DNA of 64,000 nt from SHVZ01 sp044223515 (GCA_044223515.1 JBGALV010000001.1:62001-126000), one strand, 5' to 3'. Numbered from the stretch's first letter, positions 52,860-61,735 are shown. The notes: a model not told the origin generated them from the sequence alone. Program-made: numbers and translations.

Positions 52860-53741
52860 ATGTTTCACGGCATTTATCCGATCCTTTACGCATTCTTCGA
52901 CGCCCAGGGACGGCCTGATCGCGAGCTGATGCGCCGCCAGGTCGAAGGGTGCCTTCGCCATGGGGCGCATGGGCTCGCGGTGATGGGCCTCGCGACCGAG
53001 GTGGCGAAGCTGCAGAACAGCGAAAGGCGCCAGATCCTCGAATGGGTCGGCGCCGATGTCGGCGGGAAGGTGCCGCTCGCGGTCACGATCGGCGAGCCCA
53101 GCGTTCACGGCCAGATCGAGATGGTGCGGGCGGCGAAGGAGGCGGGCGCCTCGTGGGTGATCCTGCAGCCGCCGCCGGTCGCGGGCCTGGCCGAGATCGA
53201 ATATCTCCGTTTCTTCGGTGCCGTCGCCGAGAAGTCGGAGCTGCCGGTCGCGATCCAGAACGCGGCGATGTACATCGGCATCGGGCTTTCCAATGTCGGC
53301 CTCAAGACGCTCAACAAGAACCACCCGAACGTCTCGATCCTGAAGGGCGAGGCGCCGGCGAACGCGATCCGCTCGCTCGTCGAGGAGAGCGCCGGCGTGT
53401 TCAGGATCTTCAACGGCCGCGGCGGGCTCGAGCTCACCGACAATTTCCGCGCCGGCTGCGTCGGCATGATCCCGGCGCCCGAGGCCCATGACGTGCAGGT
53501 GAAGGTCTACGAGGCCTGGAAGCGCGGCGACGACGAGGAGGCGGAGCGTCTCTACCGCTCGATCCTGCCGCTGATCACCTTCCTGATGTCCTCGATCGAG
53601 AACTTCCTCTGCTACGGCAAGCGCCTGACCGCGCGGCGCCTCGGCATCGCGGAAGTCCACGCGCGCGTGCCGAGTCAGCAGCCGACGCCGTTCGGCATGG
53701 AGATGCTGGCACGGCTGTCGAAGGATCTGGGGCCGCTCTGA
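52860..53741 (+). CDS. DapA-family aldolase/lyase
   Basis: A 293-residue TIM-barrel class I aldolase of the dihydrodipicolinate synthase superfamily. The entry loop GIYPILYAFFDAQGRPD, AHGLAVMGLATEVAKLQ in the substrate site, and the Schiff-base lysine in SILKGEAPANAIR are present. The usual YNxP motif is changed to QNAAMYIG, so substrate handling differs from true DapA; members of this branch include N-acetylneuraminate and keto-deoxy sugar acid lyases. It is divergent from the large kinase and has no pathway partner beside it. Confidence 0.85.
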   Translation: MFHGIYPILYAFFDAQGRPDRELMRRQVEGCLRHGAHGLAVMGLATEVAKLQNSERRQILEWVGADVGGKVPLAVTIGEPSVHGQIEMVRAAKEAGASWVILQPPPVAGLAEIEYLRFFGAVAEKSELPVAIQNAAMYIGIGLSNVGLKTLNKNHPNVSILKGEAPANAIRSLVEESAGVFRIFNGRGGLELTDNFRAGCVGMIPAPEAHDVQVKVYEAWKRGDDEEAERLYRSILPLITFLMSSIENFLCYGKRLTARRLGIAEVHARVPSQQPTPFGMEMLARLSKDLGPL

Positions 53742-53751
53742 CTTCGTCCCC

Positions 53752-53772
53752 CTCCTCCGCGAAGCGGGGGGG
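53752..53772. terminator. Hairpin between convergent DapA-like and citrate synthase genes
   Basis: CCTCCTCCGC pairs with GCGGGGGGG around GAA, with two G-T wobbles. It lies in the 40-base gap between two convergent stops and could terminate both. Confidence 0.45.
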
Positions 53773-53781
53773 ATACGATTT

Positions 53782-54939
53782 CTAGATCGGCCCGGTGTAG
53801 TGCGCGCGCGGGCGGATCAGCCGCCCGGTCGCCTGCTGCTCGAGCGCGTGGGCGAGCCAGCCGACGGTGCGGCCCAGCGTGAAGATCAGCATCGGTGCCG
53901 CCTCTGGCAGCTTCAGCACGCGGGAGAGCGCGGCCAGGCCGAAGTCGATGTTGGGCGGCGTGCCGGTCTGGGTCGCGACCGCGTCCGCGATCTCGCGCAT
54001 CCGCCGTTGCGTCGCATCGCGCGGGAAGGCCTTGGCGAGGGCGTCGAGCAGGAAGCGTCCGCGCGGGTCGCCGTCTGGATAGAGCGGATGTCCGAAGGCG
54101 GGGAAACGGTCGCCGCGCCGGGCTCGCGCGCTGACGGCGCGCGGGATGTCCCTGATCTCGTCGAACTCCCGGAGCCAGGCGGCGGCGCGCCGGGAGGCAC
54201 CGCCATGACGCGGCCCCTGCAGCGCCGCCAGGCCGGCGGCGACCGCGTCATACAACGACGCGCCGGTCGAGGCGACGCAGCGCGCGACGAAGGAGGACGG
54301 ATTGAGCTCGTGGTCGGCGCACAGCACCAGCGCCGAGCGGACGAGACCGGCCCGCTTAGCGTCGAGCTTCCATCCCTCGGCGAGTACCGTGTGGGCCGAG
54401 CGGGCGCGCGGCGGCTTGCCGACCAGCGATGCCGCGACCAGGCGCAGCACGCGGCCGGCGGCGGCAGCGCGCGCCGCGGGTTCCTGGGCGATCGCTTCGA
54501 CGTCGGCGGCGCCGGCGATCGGCAGTATCGCCTGCAGCCGTATGGAGGCGTCGCCTGACGTCTTCGGCGGGGCGATGGTCGAGGGGAGGTTGCGGGGGGC
54601 GAAGGCGACCTCGTCACGCGTCTGCCAGAGCAGGCAGGCGACCTCCTCCAGCGTCGCCGTCGCGGCGAGATCGAGCGCGTCCTTGCCGCGATAGGCGTAG
54701 CGGCCGTCGGCGATCCGGGTGAGCGCGGAGTCGAGGACCGGAGCGCCGAAATCGAGCGCGCCTTCGGCACCCTCGCGGCGCGAGATCAGTCGGTCGATGT
54801 CCTCGGTCCGATAGCGTCGGCTGCGGCCCGGGCCGGGCTCCGATTTCAGCATTCCGCGGCTGACATAGACATAGAGCGAGGCCGGCTTGATGCCGAGGCG
54901 GGATGCCGCTTCGGCGGCGGTGAGGTGGCGAGACGGCAT
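53782..54939 (-). CDS. Citrate synthase-family protein fused to an N-terminal helix-turn-helix domain
   Basis: A 385-residue fusion. Residues about 1-60 are a MerR/excisionase-type HTH: LTAAEAASRLGIKPASLYVYV, RGMLKSEPGPGRSRRYRTED. The rest is a citrate synthase fold with all three catalytic residues visible: His in LQGPRHGGAS, His in PAFGHPLYPDGDP and Asp in PPNIDFGLAAL. It may be an enzyme that also binds DNA, or a metabolite-sensing regulator. It is divergent from a plain citrate synthase gene, and the shared 87-base gap holds a palindrome. Confidence 0.88.
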   Translation of the reverse strand: MPSRHLTAAEAASRLGIKPASLYVYVSRGMLKSEPGPGRSRRYRTEDIDRLISRREGAEGALDFGAPVLDSALTRIADGRYAYRGKDALDLAATATLEEVACLLWQTRDEVAFAPRNLPSTIAPPKTSGDASIRLQAILPIAGAADVEAIAQEPAARAAAAGRVLRLVAASLVGKPPRARSAHTVLAEGWKLDAKRAGLVRSALVLCADHELNPSSFVARCVASTGASLYDAVAAGLAALQGPRHGGASRRAAAWLREFDEIRDIPRAVSARARRGDRFPAFGHPLYPDGDPRGRFLLDALAKAFPRDATQRRMREIADAVATQTGTPPNIDFGLAALSRVLKLPEAAPMLIFTLGRTVGWLAHALEQQATGRLIRPRAHYTGPI

Positions 54940-54964
54940 CCCATGAACTTAACAACTTAATCAA

Positions 54965-54975
54965 CATTGACAATG
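54965..54975. promoter_or_regulatory. Palindrome in the divergent citrate synthase promoter region
   Basis: CATTG-A-CAATG is a perfect inverted repeat. Beside it AACTTAA occurs twice in tandem (54947 region). The gap between the two divergent starts is only 87 bases, so any protein bound here would affect both genes. The HTH-citrate synthase is an obvious candidate by position. Confidence 0.4.
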
Positions 54976-55026
54976 ATCGTTAGGGCAGGGACGCTGACTT
55001 GGTTCATTCTTCATGAGGAGGCTGTC

Positions 55027-56112
55027 ATGGCAGGCGCATCCGGGCTCGACGGCATCGTCGCGGCGGACACGGTCTTGAGCGACGTCGACGGGGAGGCGGG
55101 GCGCCTGGTGATCCGCGGCGTGCCGGTCGAGGTGCTGGCGGCGCGCGAGGGCTTCGAGGGTGCGGCCGCGCGCCTGTGGGACGGCTTCGTCGCCGATAGG
55201 CTCGATCGGGCGAAGGTGCTCGACGTGCTCGGCCGAGCCCGTGTCGCCGCCTTCGCCCATGTCGGCAAGGCGGTCGCTGCCGGTACCGGGCTGGAGCCGG
55301 TTCCTGCGCTCCGCGCGGGGCTCGCGACCCTGCCCGCCCTGAAGGACTTTCATCCGGCCTATGCCTTCACGTCGGCGGCGCCGGTGATCCTCGCGGCGCT
55401 GCTGCGCCAGCGCGACGGTCTCGCGGCGATCGCGCCGGATCCGTCGCTGACCACGGCGCAGGACCTGCTTCGCATGCTGCGCGGCAAGCCGGCGGCACTG
55501 GCCGAGGCGGCGGCGCTCGACGCCTACCTCACCACCGTCAGCGATCACGGCTTCAATGCCTCGACCTTCACCGCGCGCGTCGTGGCATCGACCCAGGTCG
55601 GCGTCGGTCCCTCGGCGGTCGCGGCGCTGGCCGCGCTCGAAGGGCCGCTGCATGGCGGCGCGCCGGGACCCGTGCTCGACATGCTGGACGGCATCGGCGG
55701 CCGGGAGAACATCAAGCCGTGGCTGGAGTCGCGGCTGACATCGGGCGAGCGCCTTATGGGCTTCGGCCACCGGGTCTACAAGGTCCGCGATCCGCGTGCC
55801 GACGTGCTGAAGGGCGCGGTCCGCACGCTCTCGCGCGACGCGGGCCGGCTCGCCTTCGCCGAGCAGGTGGAGGCAGATGCGATCGCGATCCTGGCGCGGG
55901 TGAAGCCCGGCCGCCGGCTCGACACCAATGTCGAGTTCTATACGGCGCTGCTGCTGGAGGCGCTCGAGATCCCGCGCGCCGCCTTCACCGCGATCTTCGC
56001 GGTCGGCCGCATGGCCGGATGGACCGCGCATGCGCTCGAGCAGGCCCGCGACGGCCGGCTGATCCGGCCCTTGTCCCGCTACGTCGGACCTTTGCCCAAG
56101 GAAGCCGCCTGA
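55027..56112 (+). CDS. Citrate synthase/methylcitrate synthase-family protein
   Basis: A 361-residue one-domain citrate synthase. His in LEGPLHGGAPG and His in LMGFGHRVYKVRDP are conserved, but the expected catalytic aspartate (NVDFY) is glutamate, NVEFYTALLLEAL. AGGAGG lies five bases before the ATG at 55027. It could be a citrate or 2-methylcitrate synthase; the substitution is known to lower activity when made in the E. coli enzyme, so function may differ. The divergent partner keeps the aspartate. Confidence 0.87.
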   Translation: MAGASGLDGIVAADTVLSDVDGEAGRLVIRGVPVEVLAAREGFEGAAARLWDGFVADRLDRAKVLDVLGRARVAAFAHVGKAVAAGTGLEPVPALRAGLATLPALKDFHPAYAFTSAAPVILAALLRQRDGLAAIAPDPSLTTAQDLLRMLRGKPAALAEAAALDAYLTTVSDHGFNASTFTARVVASTQVGVGPSAVAALAALEGPLHGGAPGPVLDMLDGIGGRENIKPWLESRLTSGERLMGFGHRVYKVRDPRADVLKGAVRTLSRDAGRLAFAEQVEADAIAILARVKPGRRLDTNVEFYTALLLEALEIPRAAFTAIFAVGRMAGWTAHALEQARDGRLIRPLSRYVGPLPKEAA

Positions 56113-56152
56113 GATGTGCTAGGAAGGCCTCCCGATTTTCGAGGAGGTCTAG

Positions 56153-56572
56153 ATGAAGGCGCGGGCGAAGTGGATCGAGGGCCGGGCATTTCTCGGCGAG
56201 TCCGGCAGCGGTCATGGCGTTGTGATGGACGGTGCACCCGAGGCCGGCGGCCGCAACCTCGGCATAAGGCCGATGGAGATGCTGCTGGTCGGCATGGCCG
56301 GCTGCACCGCCTTCGACGTCGTCCACATCCTCGAGAAGGGCCGCGAGACCGTCACCGGCTGCGAGGTCGAGGCCGAGGCGTCGCGCGCGACCGAGGAGCC
56401 CAAGGTCTTCACCGGCGTGCACGTGAAGTACAAGGTGAGCGGCAAGGGCCTCTCGCGCGACAAGGTCGAGCGTGCGGTCGCGCTCTCCCACGAGAAGTAC
56501 TGCTCGGCGTCCGTGATGTTCGTCCGCAGCGGCGCCACGATGACCAAGGAGATCGAGGTCGTCGACGCGTAA
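56153..56572 (+). CDS. OsmC/Ohr-family protein
   Basis: A 139-residue peroxiredoxin-like protein. Both family cysteines are present, in LLVGMAGCTAFDVV and SHEKYCSASVMF, the pair that reduces organic hydroperoxides in OsmC and Ohr. Length is normal for the single-domain form. It lies 40 bases after the citrate synthase gene on the same strand and ends four bases before the convergent CPBP gene. Confidence 0.88.
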   Translation: MKARAKWIEGRAFLGESGSGHGVVMDGAPEAGGRNLGIRPMEMLLVGMAGCTAFDVVHILEKGRETVTGCEVEAEASRATEEPKVFTGVHVKYKVSGKGLSRDKVERAVALSHEKYCSASVMFVRSGATMTKEIEVVDA

Positions 56573-56575
56573 GGC

Positions 56576-57241
56576 CTAGACTCGGTCCAGCACTTCCGGT
56601 GCAAACAGGCTGACCACGTCGACGGTGACATGGGCGACGACGACCGGCACCAGGTCGCGCGTCCAGAGATAGACGACAGTGAGTACCGAGGCGGCGATCA
56701 GGATCGCGATCGCCGCCTCCATCCCCCAGAACGGCACATGACCGACGGTGAAGACCGCGAGCGAGATCGCGGCCGCGGCGGTCCTGTTACCGGTCACCCA
56801 TGAGAGCCGCGTGATCGCGTATCCGCGGTAGAGCCACTCCTCGGCGACGCCGGCGGTGAGCGCGGTGAAGAGCTTGAGCCAGGTCGGGAGCACCGTGAAG
56901 GTCTCCTTGTCTCGGGCCATGCCGCTCATCACGTCGGAGTCGAGCGGGGCCAGAGCGACCTGCATCGAGAGAAGGATCGCGGCGGCGGTGGCCAGGCCGA
57001 GCCCGACCGCGCGCAGCCGGATCCGTCCGAGTCCGATCGACAGCAGGGAGCGGTCTTCGGCGCCGATGACGATCGCGGCCGTGGCGATCACCAGCAGCCA
57101 CATGCCGCAGAGGAAGGCGAAGATGCCGGTCGGCGAGGTCGGATCGCCGGCGAGGAAGGCCAGGGGGCCGGCGACGAACAAGGGCCCGAGAAGCGCCAGG
57201 AAGATGCCGAGCCAGGTCCATCTTCCCGGGCGCGGCGTCAC
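56576..57241 (-). CDS. CPBP-family intramembrane metalloprotease
   Basis: A 221-residue membrane protein with about eight hydrophobic segments. The glutamate motif AEEWLYRGYAI and the histidine motifs VFTVGH and VVAHVTVDVV are the conserved active-site features of CAAX protease/bacteriocin-processing (CPBP) proteins. In bacteria these modify or cleave membrane proteins or confer bacteriocin immunity; no bacteriocin gene is nearby. It lies six bases after the extensin-like gene on the same strand. Confidence 0.87.
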   Translation of the reverse strand: MTPRPGRWTWLGIFLALLGPLFVAGPLAFLAGDPTSPTGIFAFLCGMWLLVIATAAIVIGAEDRSLLSIGLGRIRLRAVGLGLATAAAILLSMQVALAPLDSDVMSGMARDKETFTVLPTWLKLFTALTAGVAEEWLYRGYAITRLSWVTGNRTAAAAISLAVFTVGHVPFWGMEAAIAILIAASVLTVVYLWTRDLVPVVVAHVTVDVVSLFAPEVLDRV

Positions 57242-57247
57242 GGCACG

Positions 57248-57877
57248 TCAGATCCCGCAGAGACGGTCGGGGCCGGTGTCGAGATGGAAGTGGTCGTGAT
57301 GGGCCTTGTCGTAGGCCGGCGTCAGCACGACGCGGAAGACCTGGCAGGCGCCGCGCGCGACGTCATGGAGGAAGTTGGCGCGCGCGCCCTTCGCGCGCCA
57401 GTCGCGGCTGACCAGGATGCGCGTGCCGTCGGTGAGGTCGAAGCCGATCACGTCGATCGCGTTGCCGAAGGCGTGCTGGCTCCACTTGCGCGAGCCGGCG
57501 ATGCCACGGCAGGTGTAGCCGCCGACGTGATGGATCTTGGCGACGCGCTTGCCGAAGTGCTGCATCGCCGCCGGCTGCAGAACGTCGAGGTCGAAGCGGG
57601 TGAGGGCCAAAGCGGTGGGGCAGGCGATGACCACCGGCTGGTTCAGCGCCGACGGAACCGCGGTGACCTTGACGCCTTCGGTGAAGCCGCAGCCGTTAGG
57701 CGTCGTCATCGGGCGCAGCGCCTCGAACATCACGCCCGATCCGTTTAGGCCCTCCTGACAGGCGAGAAAGCCGGGGTCATGAGGAGCGGTGGCGGCCGGT
57801 GGCGGAGGTGCGGGAGCGCGCGCGGCGCAGGCGGACAAGACCGCCACCGCCAGAAGCGCGAGGAACGCGCGCACCAT
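57248..57877 (-). CDS. Extensin-like lipoprotein
   Basis: A 209-residue lipoprotein with lipobox VLSAC near residue 17. The mature part is the extensin-like C-terminal domain seen in alphaproteobacteria: GYTCRGIAGSRKWSQHAFG, NAIDVIGFDLTDG and AHHDHFHLDTGPDRLC. The SQHAFGNAID and HHDHFH motifs resemble zinc-binding motifs of peptidoglycan endopeptidases of the LAS type, so a cell-wall peptidase role is plausible. It is upstream of the CPBP gene in one transcript. Confidence 0.85.
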   Translation of the reverse strand: MVRAFLALLAVAVLSACAARAPAPPPPAATAPHDPGFLACQEGLNGSGVMFEALRPMTTPNGCGFTEGVKVTAVPSALNQPVVIACPTALALTRFDLDVLQPAAMQHFGKRVAKIHHVGGYTCRGIAGSRKWSQHAFGNAIDVIGFDLTDGTRILVSRDWRAKGARANFLHDVARGACQVFRVVLTPAYDKAHHDHFHLDTGPDRLCGI

Positions 57878-57942
57878 ATCGACTCCCCAGGGCTAGTCGC
57901 ACCCGGGCGCAACATATCAACAGCTTGGGGGAGGTCAACGGC

Positions 57943-59262
57943 TCAGTCGAGCCAGCGATCAATTCTGTCGCGCAGGCGGTACCAGGCTCCGACGGCCGGC
58001 AGGAACCAGGGGCGGCCGCTGTAGAGCGGGCGTGTAGGGAATCCCAATCCGTCGAACGCGGACACGCGGTTGGTGCCGCCGGCGATCTTCAGCGCAACCT
58101 GATGGCCGAGCCAGGTCTGCATGATGACGCCGGAGCCGTTGCAAGCGACGGCGTAGTGCATGCCGTCGTTCATGCCGAGATGCGGCATGAAGTCGAAGGA
58201 AAACGCCACGTTGCCGGTCCAGGCATGGGTCAGCTTTGTGTCGCTCAACTGCGGGAAGACCGTCGTCATGAAGCGGTGCAGGATCGGCGCGCTGGTCTTG
58301 GCGCCGACCTGGGTGAACCGCGCGCGCCCGCCGAACAGTAGGCGCCGGCCGTCCGGCGAGAGGCGGAAATAGTAGAGGATGCGCTTGGTATCGGCGATCA
58401 CGCGCTTCTTCGGAATCAGCTCGGCGATCACCTTCTCCGGCAGCTCCTCGGTCGCGATGATGAAGCTCGCGACGGGAATCAGCCGGCGCCGGATCCACGG
58501 CGTCACGTGGCCGGTGTAGCCATTGGTCGCGATCATGACTTCGCGTGCCTCGACATTGCCCCGCGGCGTCGCCAGCAGGAATCGCCCCTGCGCGCCGGAG
58601 ATGGCCTCGACGCGCGTGTGGCCGATGAGATTGGCCCCGGCACGCGCCGCCGCCTCCGCGAGGCCGCGAACATAGAGCGCCGGATGCAGGCCACCGGCGC
58701 GGTTGACGACGATGCCGCCGCGATAGAAGTCGGTGCCGATCTCCTCGCGCTGGCGCGGTTCCGGGATGACCTCGACCGAGTGCCCGGACGTTTCGGCGAC
58801 CCAGGCGGCGCGGCGCTCGAGCATGCCGAACTGCTGGCGGCTGTGGGCGCCGACGAAGCGGCCGAAGCGCTGGTAACGGGCATCGATGCCCTCGCGCTCG
58901 AGGATCTGCTCCATATGGCCATAAGCCTGGCCGGCTTCATCGATCATCCCTTTGGCGCGGTCGGCGCCGTAGGTTGCGGTCAGGTCGATGCCCTTGCCGA
59001 CATTGATGCCGCCCGAGACCATGCCGGCGTTGCGCGATGACGCCCCGTAGCCGATCGCCTCGGCGTCGAAGACAGTGCAGGAGATGTTGCGCCGCGCGAG
59101 CTCGAGCGCGCAGGAGAGCCCGGCATAGCCGCCGCCGACGATCGCCACGTCGGTCTTCTCGGGAACCGCCGGCGTCTCCGGCGGCGAGGCCTGGCCCGGG
59201 TCGGCCGCCTCCCACCAGTAGGGCGTCTCCTTGAAGTCGGACGCGAAGATCCGGGCGCTCAT
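57943..59262 (-). CDS. FAD-dependent oxidoreductase (DAO family)
   Basis: A 439-residue D-amino acid oxidase-fold protein resembling PuuB/gamma-glutamylputrescine oxidases. The dinucleotide-binding motif DVAIVGGGYAGLSCALELARR is given by VAIVGGGYAGLSCALE; GYGASSRNAGMVSGG follows, then EVMIATNGYTGHVTPWIR and the C-terminal YAVACNGSGVIMQTWLGH. Start ATG 59262 (MSARIFASDFKE) fits the family; a longer frame is shadow. Amine or amino acid oxidation is likely, but no pathway partner adjoins. Confidence 0.88.
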   Translation of the reverse strand: MSARIFASDFKETPYWWEAADPGQASPPETPAVPEKTDVAIVGGGYAGLSCALELARRNISCTVFDAEAIGYGASSRNAGMVSGGINVGKGIDLTATYGADRAKGMIDEAGQAYGHMEQILEREGIDARYQRFGRFVGAHSRQQFGMLERRAAWVAETSGHSVEVIPEPRQREEIGTDFYRGGIVVNRAGGLHPALYVRGLAEAAARAGANLIGHTRVEAISGAQGRFLLATPRGNVEAREVMIATNGYTGHVTPWIRRRLIPVASFIIATEELPEKVIAELIPKKRVIADTKRILYYFRLSPDGRRLLFGGRARFTQVGAKTSAPILHRFMTTVFPQLSDTKLTHAWTGNVAFSFDFMPHLGMNDGMHYAVACNGSGVIMQTWLGHQVALKIAGGTNRVSAFDGLGFPTRPLYSGRPWFLPAVGAWYRLRDRIDRWLD

Positions 59263-59305
59263 CGGGGACGGAGTGTAGAGTAAGCGGCAAGGGGGTAGAA
59301 GCCGC

Positions 59306-59524
59306 ATGGCGGAACCGAGGAAGGGTGATGACCCGGTACTTGCCGCGCAGGCGGCGAAGGCGCGCGAGGCGTTGAACCGTCGACTCCAGACCAATCTGGA
59401 TCTCGGCCGGCTGATCCGCTTCCAGCCGAGCTATCGCGCTTCGACGGGCACCTGGAACCTTCTGATGGCGATCCTGGGCGGTGCGATCCTGGCCGCGATC
59501 GTCGTCATCAACGTCTTCTTCTAG
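59306..59524 (+). CDS. Small tail-anchored membrane protein, 72 residues
   Basis: The first 50 residues are charged and helical (AAKAREALNRRLQTNLDLGR), followed by one C-terminal membrane segment, LLMAILGGAILAAIVVINVFF in part, with no tail after it. No family name is recognised. It is divergent from the oxidoreductase and precedes the cobalamin riboswitch, but is probably a separate unit. Confidence 0.65.
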   Translation: MAEPRKGDDPVLAAQAAKAREALNRRLQTNLDLGRLIRFQPSYRASTGTWNLLMAILGGAILAAIVVINVFF

Positions 59525-59556
59525 GCAGCGGCGTCGCGTTCGGCTAGCTTCCCCGC

Positions 59557-59718
59557 CGATGGTTCCCTTCGGGGATTCAATGGGAACGCGGTGAGGCTTC
59601 GGCCGACTCCGCGGCTGCCCCCGCAACTGTAAGCGGCGAGCCTTGCGCCCTCGTGCCACTGGGAAACCCGGGAAGGCGGCGCAAGGCTAGGACCCGCGAG
59701 CCAGGAGACCTGCCATCG
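59557..59718 (+). promoter_or_regulatory. Cobalamin (adenosylcobalamin) riboswitch
   Basis: The closing helix is CGATGG (59557-59562) with CCATCG (59713-59718). Inside are GCGGTGAGGC-like first core, GCTGCCCCCGCAACTGTAAG, the B12-box GCCACTGGG at 59655-59663, and GAGCCAGGAGACCTGCC near the end. This is a complete class I cobalamin riboswitch, 119 bases upstream of the btuB start, and would shut off the receptor when vitamin B12 is present. Confidence 0.95.
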
Positions 59719-59836
59719 CCGTGGTCATGCGCGAGAACATCGGGCGGGGTGCCCTGATGGAGACCGGAGCCCTCTGAAGTTGGGCGCCAGCCTCGGTTCG
59801 CGGTGACGGATCACGTTCGCCGCGAGGTCTCGTTCC

Positions 59837-61735
59837 GTGCATTCCCTCATCAAGCAGTCGGCCCTCGGGGCCGCGTTCGCTCTCGGCGTCGCCGTGCCGG
59901 CGTTCGCCGATCCTCTCGTCATCACCGTCACGCCGAACCGGCGCGAGGTGCCGATCGATCAGGTCGGCAGCACCGTCACGGTCGTGACGTCCGAGGACAT
60001 CGAACTCAGGCAGCAGCGCACCGTGCCCGACGTGCTGCGCACGATCCCCGGCATCAGCGTGATCCAGAACGGCGGCCCCGGCGGCTCGACCACGGTCTCG
60101 CTCCGCGGCACCAACACCAACCACGCGAAGGTCCTGATCGACGGCATCGACGTCGGCGATCCCTCGACCGCCAACGGTGCCTTCGACTTCGGCAACCTGC
60201 TGACGTCGGACGTCGAGCGGATCGAGGTCGTGCGGGGACCGCAATCCGGCCTCTACGGCTCGGACGCGATCGGCGGTGTCATCAACATCGTGACGAAGAG
60301 AGGAAAGGGACCCGCACGGGCGACCGCGGCGATCGAGGGCGGGTCCTTCGAGACCCTGAACATGGCGGCCGGGTTGAGCGGCGCCACCGGCCGCTTCACC
60401 TATGCGTTCGACGCGGCTCATCTCCATGCGGGCGACACCCCGGTGACGCCGCTCTCGCTGCTGCCGGCGGGACGCGCGCGGATCGGCGACAAGGCCGACA
60501 ACCTGACGCTCTCGACCCGGCTCGGTGCGAAGCTCAGCGACGATTTCGATCTCGGCTTCGTCGCGCGCTACGTCGATGCGTCGCTCCGCTTCACCGGCGA
60601 CGACTTCTCCACCTTCCCGGCGACGCCCGCGGCCGCGCAGAGCCGGTCGCTGAACACGATGTCGCTGACGCGGCTGGAAGCCACGCATCGCAGCTTCGAA
60701 GGCTTCGAGCAGCGTTTAGGAATCTCCTATACGGAGCACGACCGCGAGATCCGCGGCATCGATGCCTTCACGCCGGACACGGCGTACACGGGCGATCGGA
60801 CCAAGGTCGACTGGCTGGGAACGTACCAGCTCGTGCCTGGGCACAGCCTGATCGGTGGTCTGGAAGCCGCGACCGACAAGCTCGACGATCGCTCGACCCG
60901 GGCCGAGAACGACACGAGCGCCGGCTTCGTCCAGCTGGACTCGGTCTTCGGCGGCGCGCTCTACAACAGCGTCAGCCTGCGTCACGACGACAACGACCGC
61001 TTCGGTGGCGTCACCACCTGGCGGATCGCACCCAGCTATCGCATCGAGGCGACCGACACGCGGCTCAAGGCGAGCTACGGCACCGGCTTCAAGGCGCCGA
61101 GCCTGTCGCAGTTGTTCGTCAGCTACCCGGCCTTCAACTTCTTCGCCAACCCCAACCTGAAGCCCGAGCGCAGCACCGGCTACGACGCCGGCTTCGAGCA
61201 GGCGGTGATGAAGGGGCGGCTCCGCTTCGGGGCCACCTACTTCCACAACGACATCGACGACCTGATCACCACCAACCCCGGCTTCACCTCGCTGGAGAAC
61301 CGGCCGTCGGCGACCACCTTCGGCATCGAGTCCTTCGTCTCGTTCGCGGTGACGCCACACCTGACGCTCCGAGGCGACCACACCTATACCGAGGCACGCG
61401 ACAACGAGACCGGGAACGCGTTGCTTCGCCGCCCGAAGCACAAGGCGACTCTCTCGGCGACCTGGCAGGTGACCGAGGACTCGACGCTGAGCCTGAGCAC
61501 CCTCTATGTCGGCGCGCGCGTGGACGGCAACCGGGACTTCTCGGTCCAGCGGCTGACCGCGCCGTCCTACACCGTGATCAATCTCGCCGGCACGCACGAG
61601 CTGAACCAGCGGACGACGCTGTTCGGTCGCGTCGAGAACCTGACGGACAAGCAATACCAGGACCCGACCGGCTTCGAGCGGCCGGGCCTCGGCGTGTTCG
61701 TCGGCGTGAAGGTGAGGTACGACGCCGCGCCCTGA
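59837..61735 (+). CDS. btuB: TonB-dependent vitamin B12 receptor
   Basis: A 632-residue outer-membrane receptor. A short signal peptide ends at AVPAFAD; the TonB box is PLVITVT just after it. The plug domain has TVPDVLRTIPGISVIQNGG, VSLRGTNTNHAKVLIDG and ERIEVVRGPQSGLYGSDAIGG; the rest is the 22-strand barrel. Start GTG 59837 gives MHSLIKQ. Position under a cobalamin riboswitch fixes cobalamin or a cobamide precursor as substrate. It ends before the convergent folE. No inner-membrane B12 ABC genes are in the window. Confidence 0.94.
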   Translation: MHSLIKQSALGAAFALGVAVPAFADPLVITVTPNRREVPIDQVGSTVTVVTSEDIELRQQRTVPDVLRTIPGISVIQNGGPGGSTTVSLRGTNTNHAKVLIDGIDVGDPSTANGAFDFGNLLTSDVERIEVVRGPQSGLYGSDAIGGVINIVTKRGKGPARATAAIEGGSFETLNMAAGLSGATGRFTYAFDAAHLHAGDTPVTPLSLLPAGRARIGDKADNLTLSTRLGAKLSDDFDLGFVARYVDASLRFTGDDFSTFPATPAAAQSRSLNTMSLTRLEATHRSFEGFEQRLGISYTEHDREIRGIDAFTPDTAYTGDRTKVDWLGTYQLVPGHSLIGGLEAATDKLDDRSTRAENDTSAGFVQLDSVFGGALYNSVSLRHDDNDRFGGVTTWRIAPSYRIEATDTRLKASYGTGFKAPSLSQLFVSYPAFNFFANPNLKPERSTGYDAGFEQAVMKGRLRFGATYFHNDIDDLITTNPGFTSLENRPSATTFGIESFVSFAVTPHLTLRGDHTYTEARDNETGNALLRRPKHKATLSATWQVTEDSTLSLSTLYVGARVDGNRDFSVQRLTAPSYTVINLAGTHELNQRTTLFGRVENLTDKQYQDPTGFERPGLGVFVGVKVRYDAAP

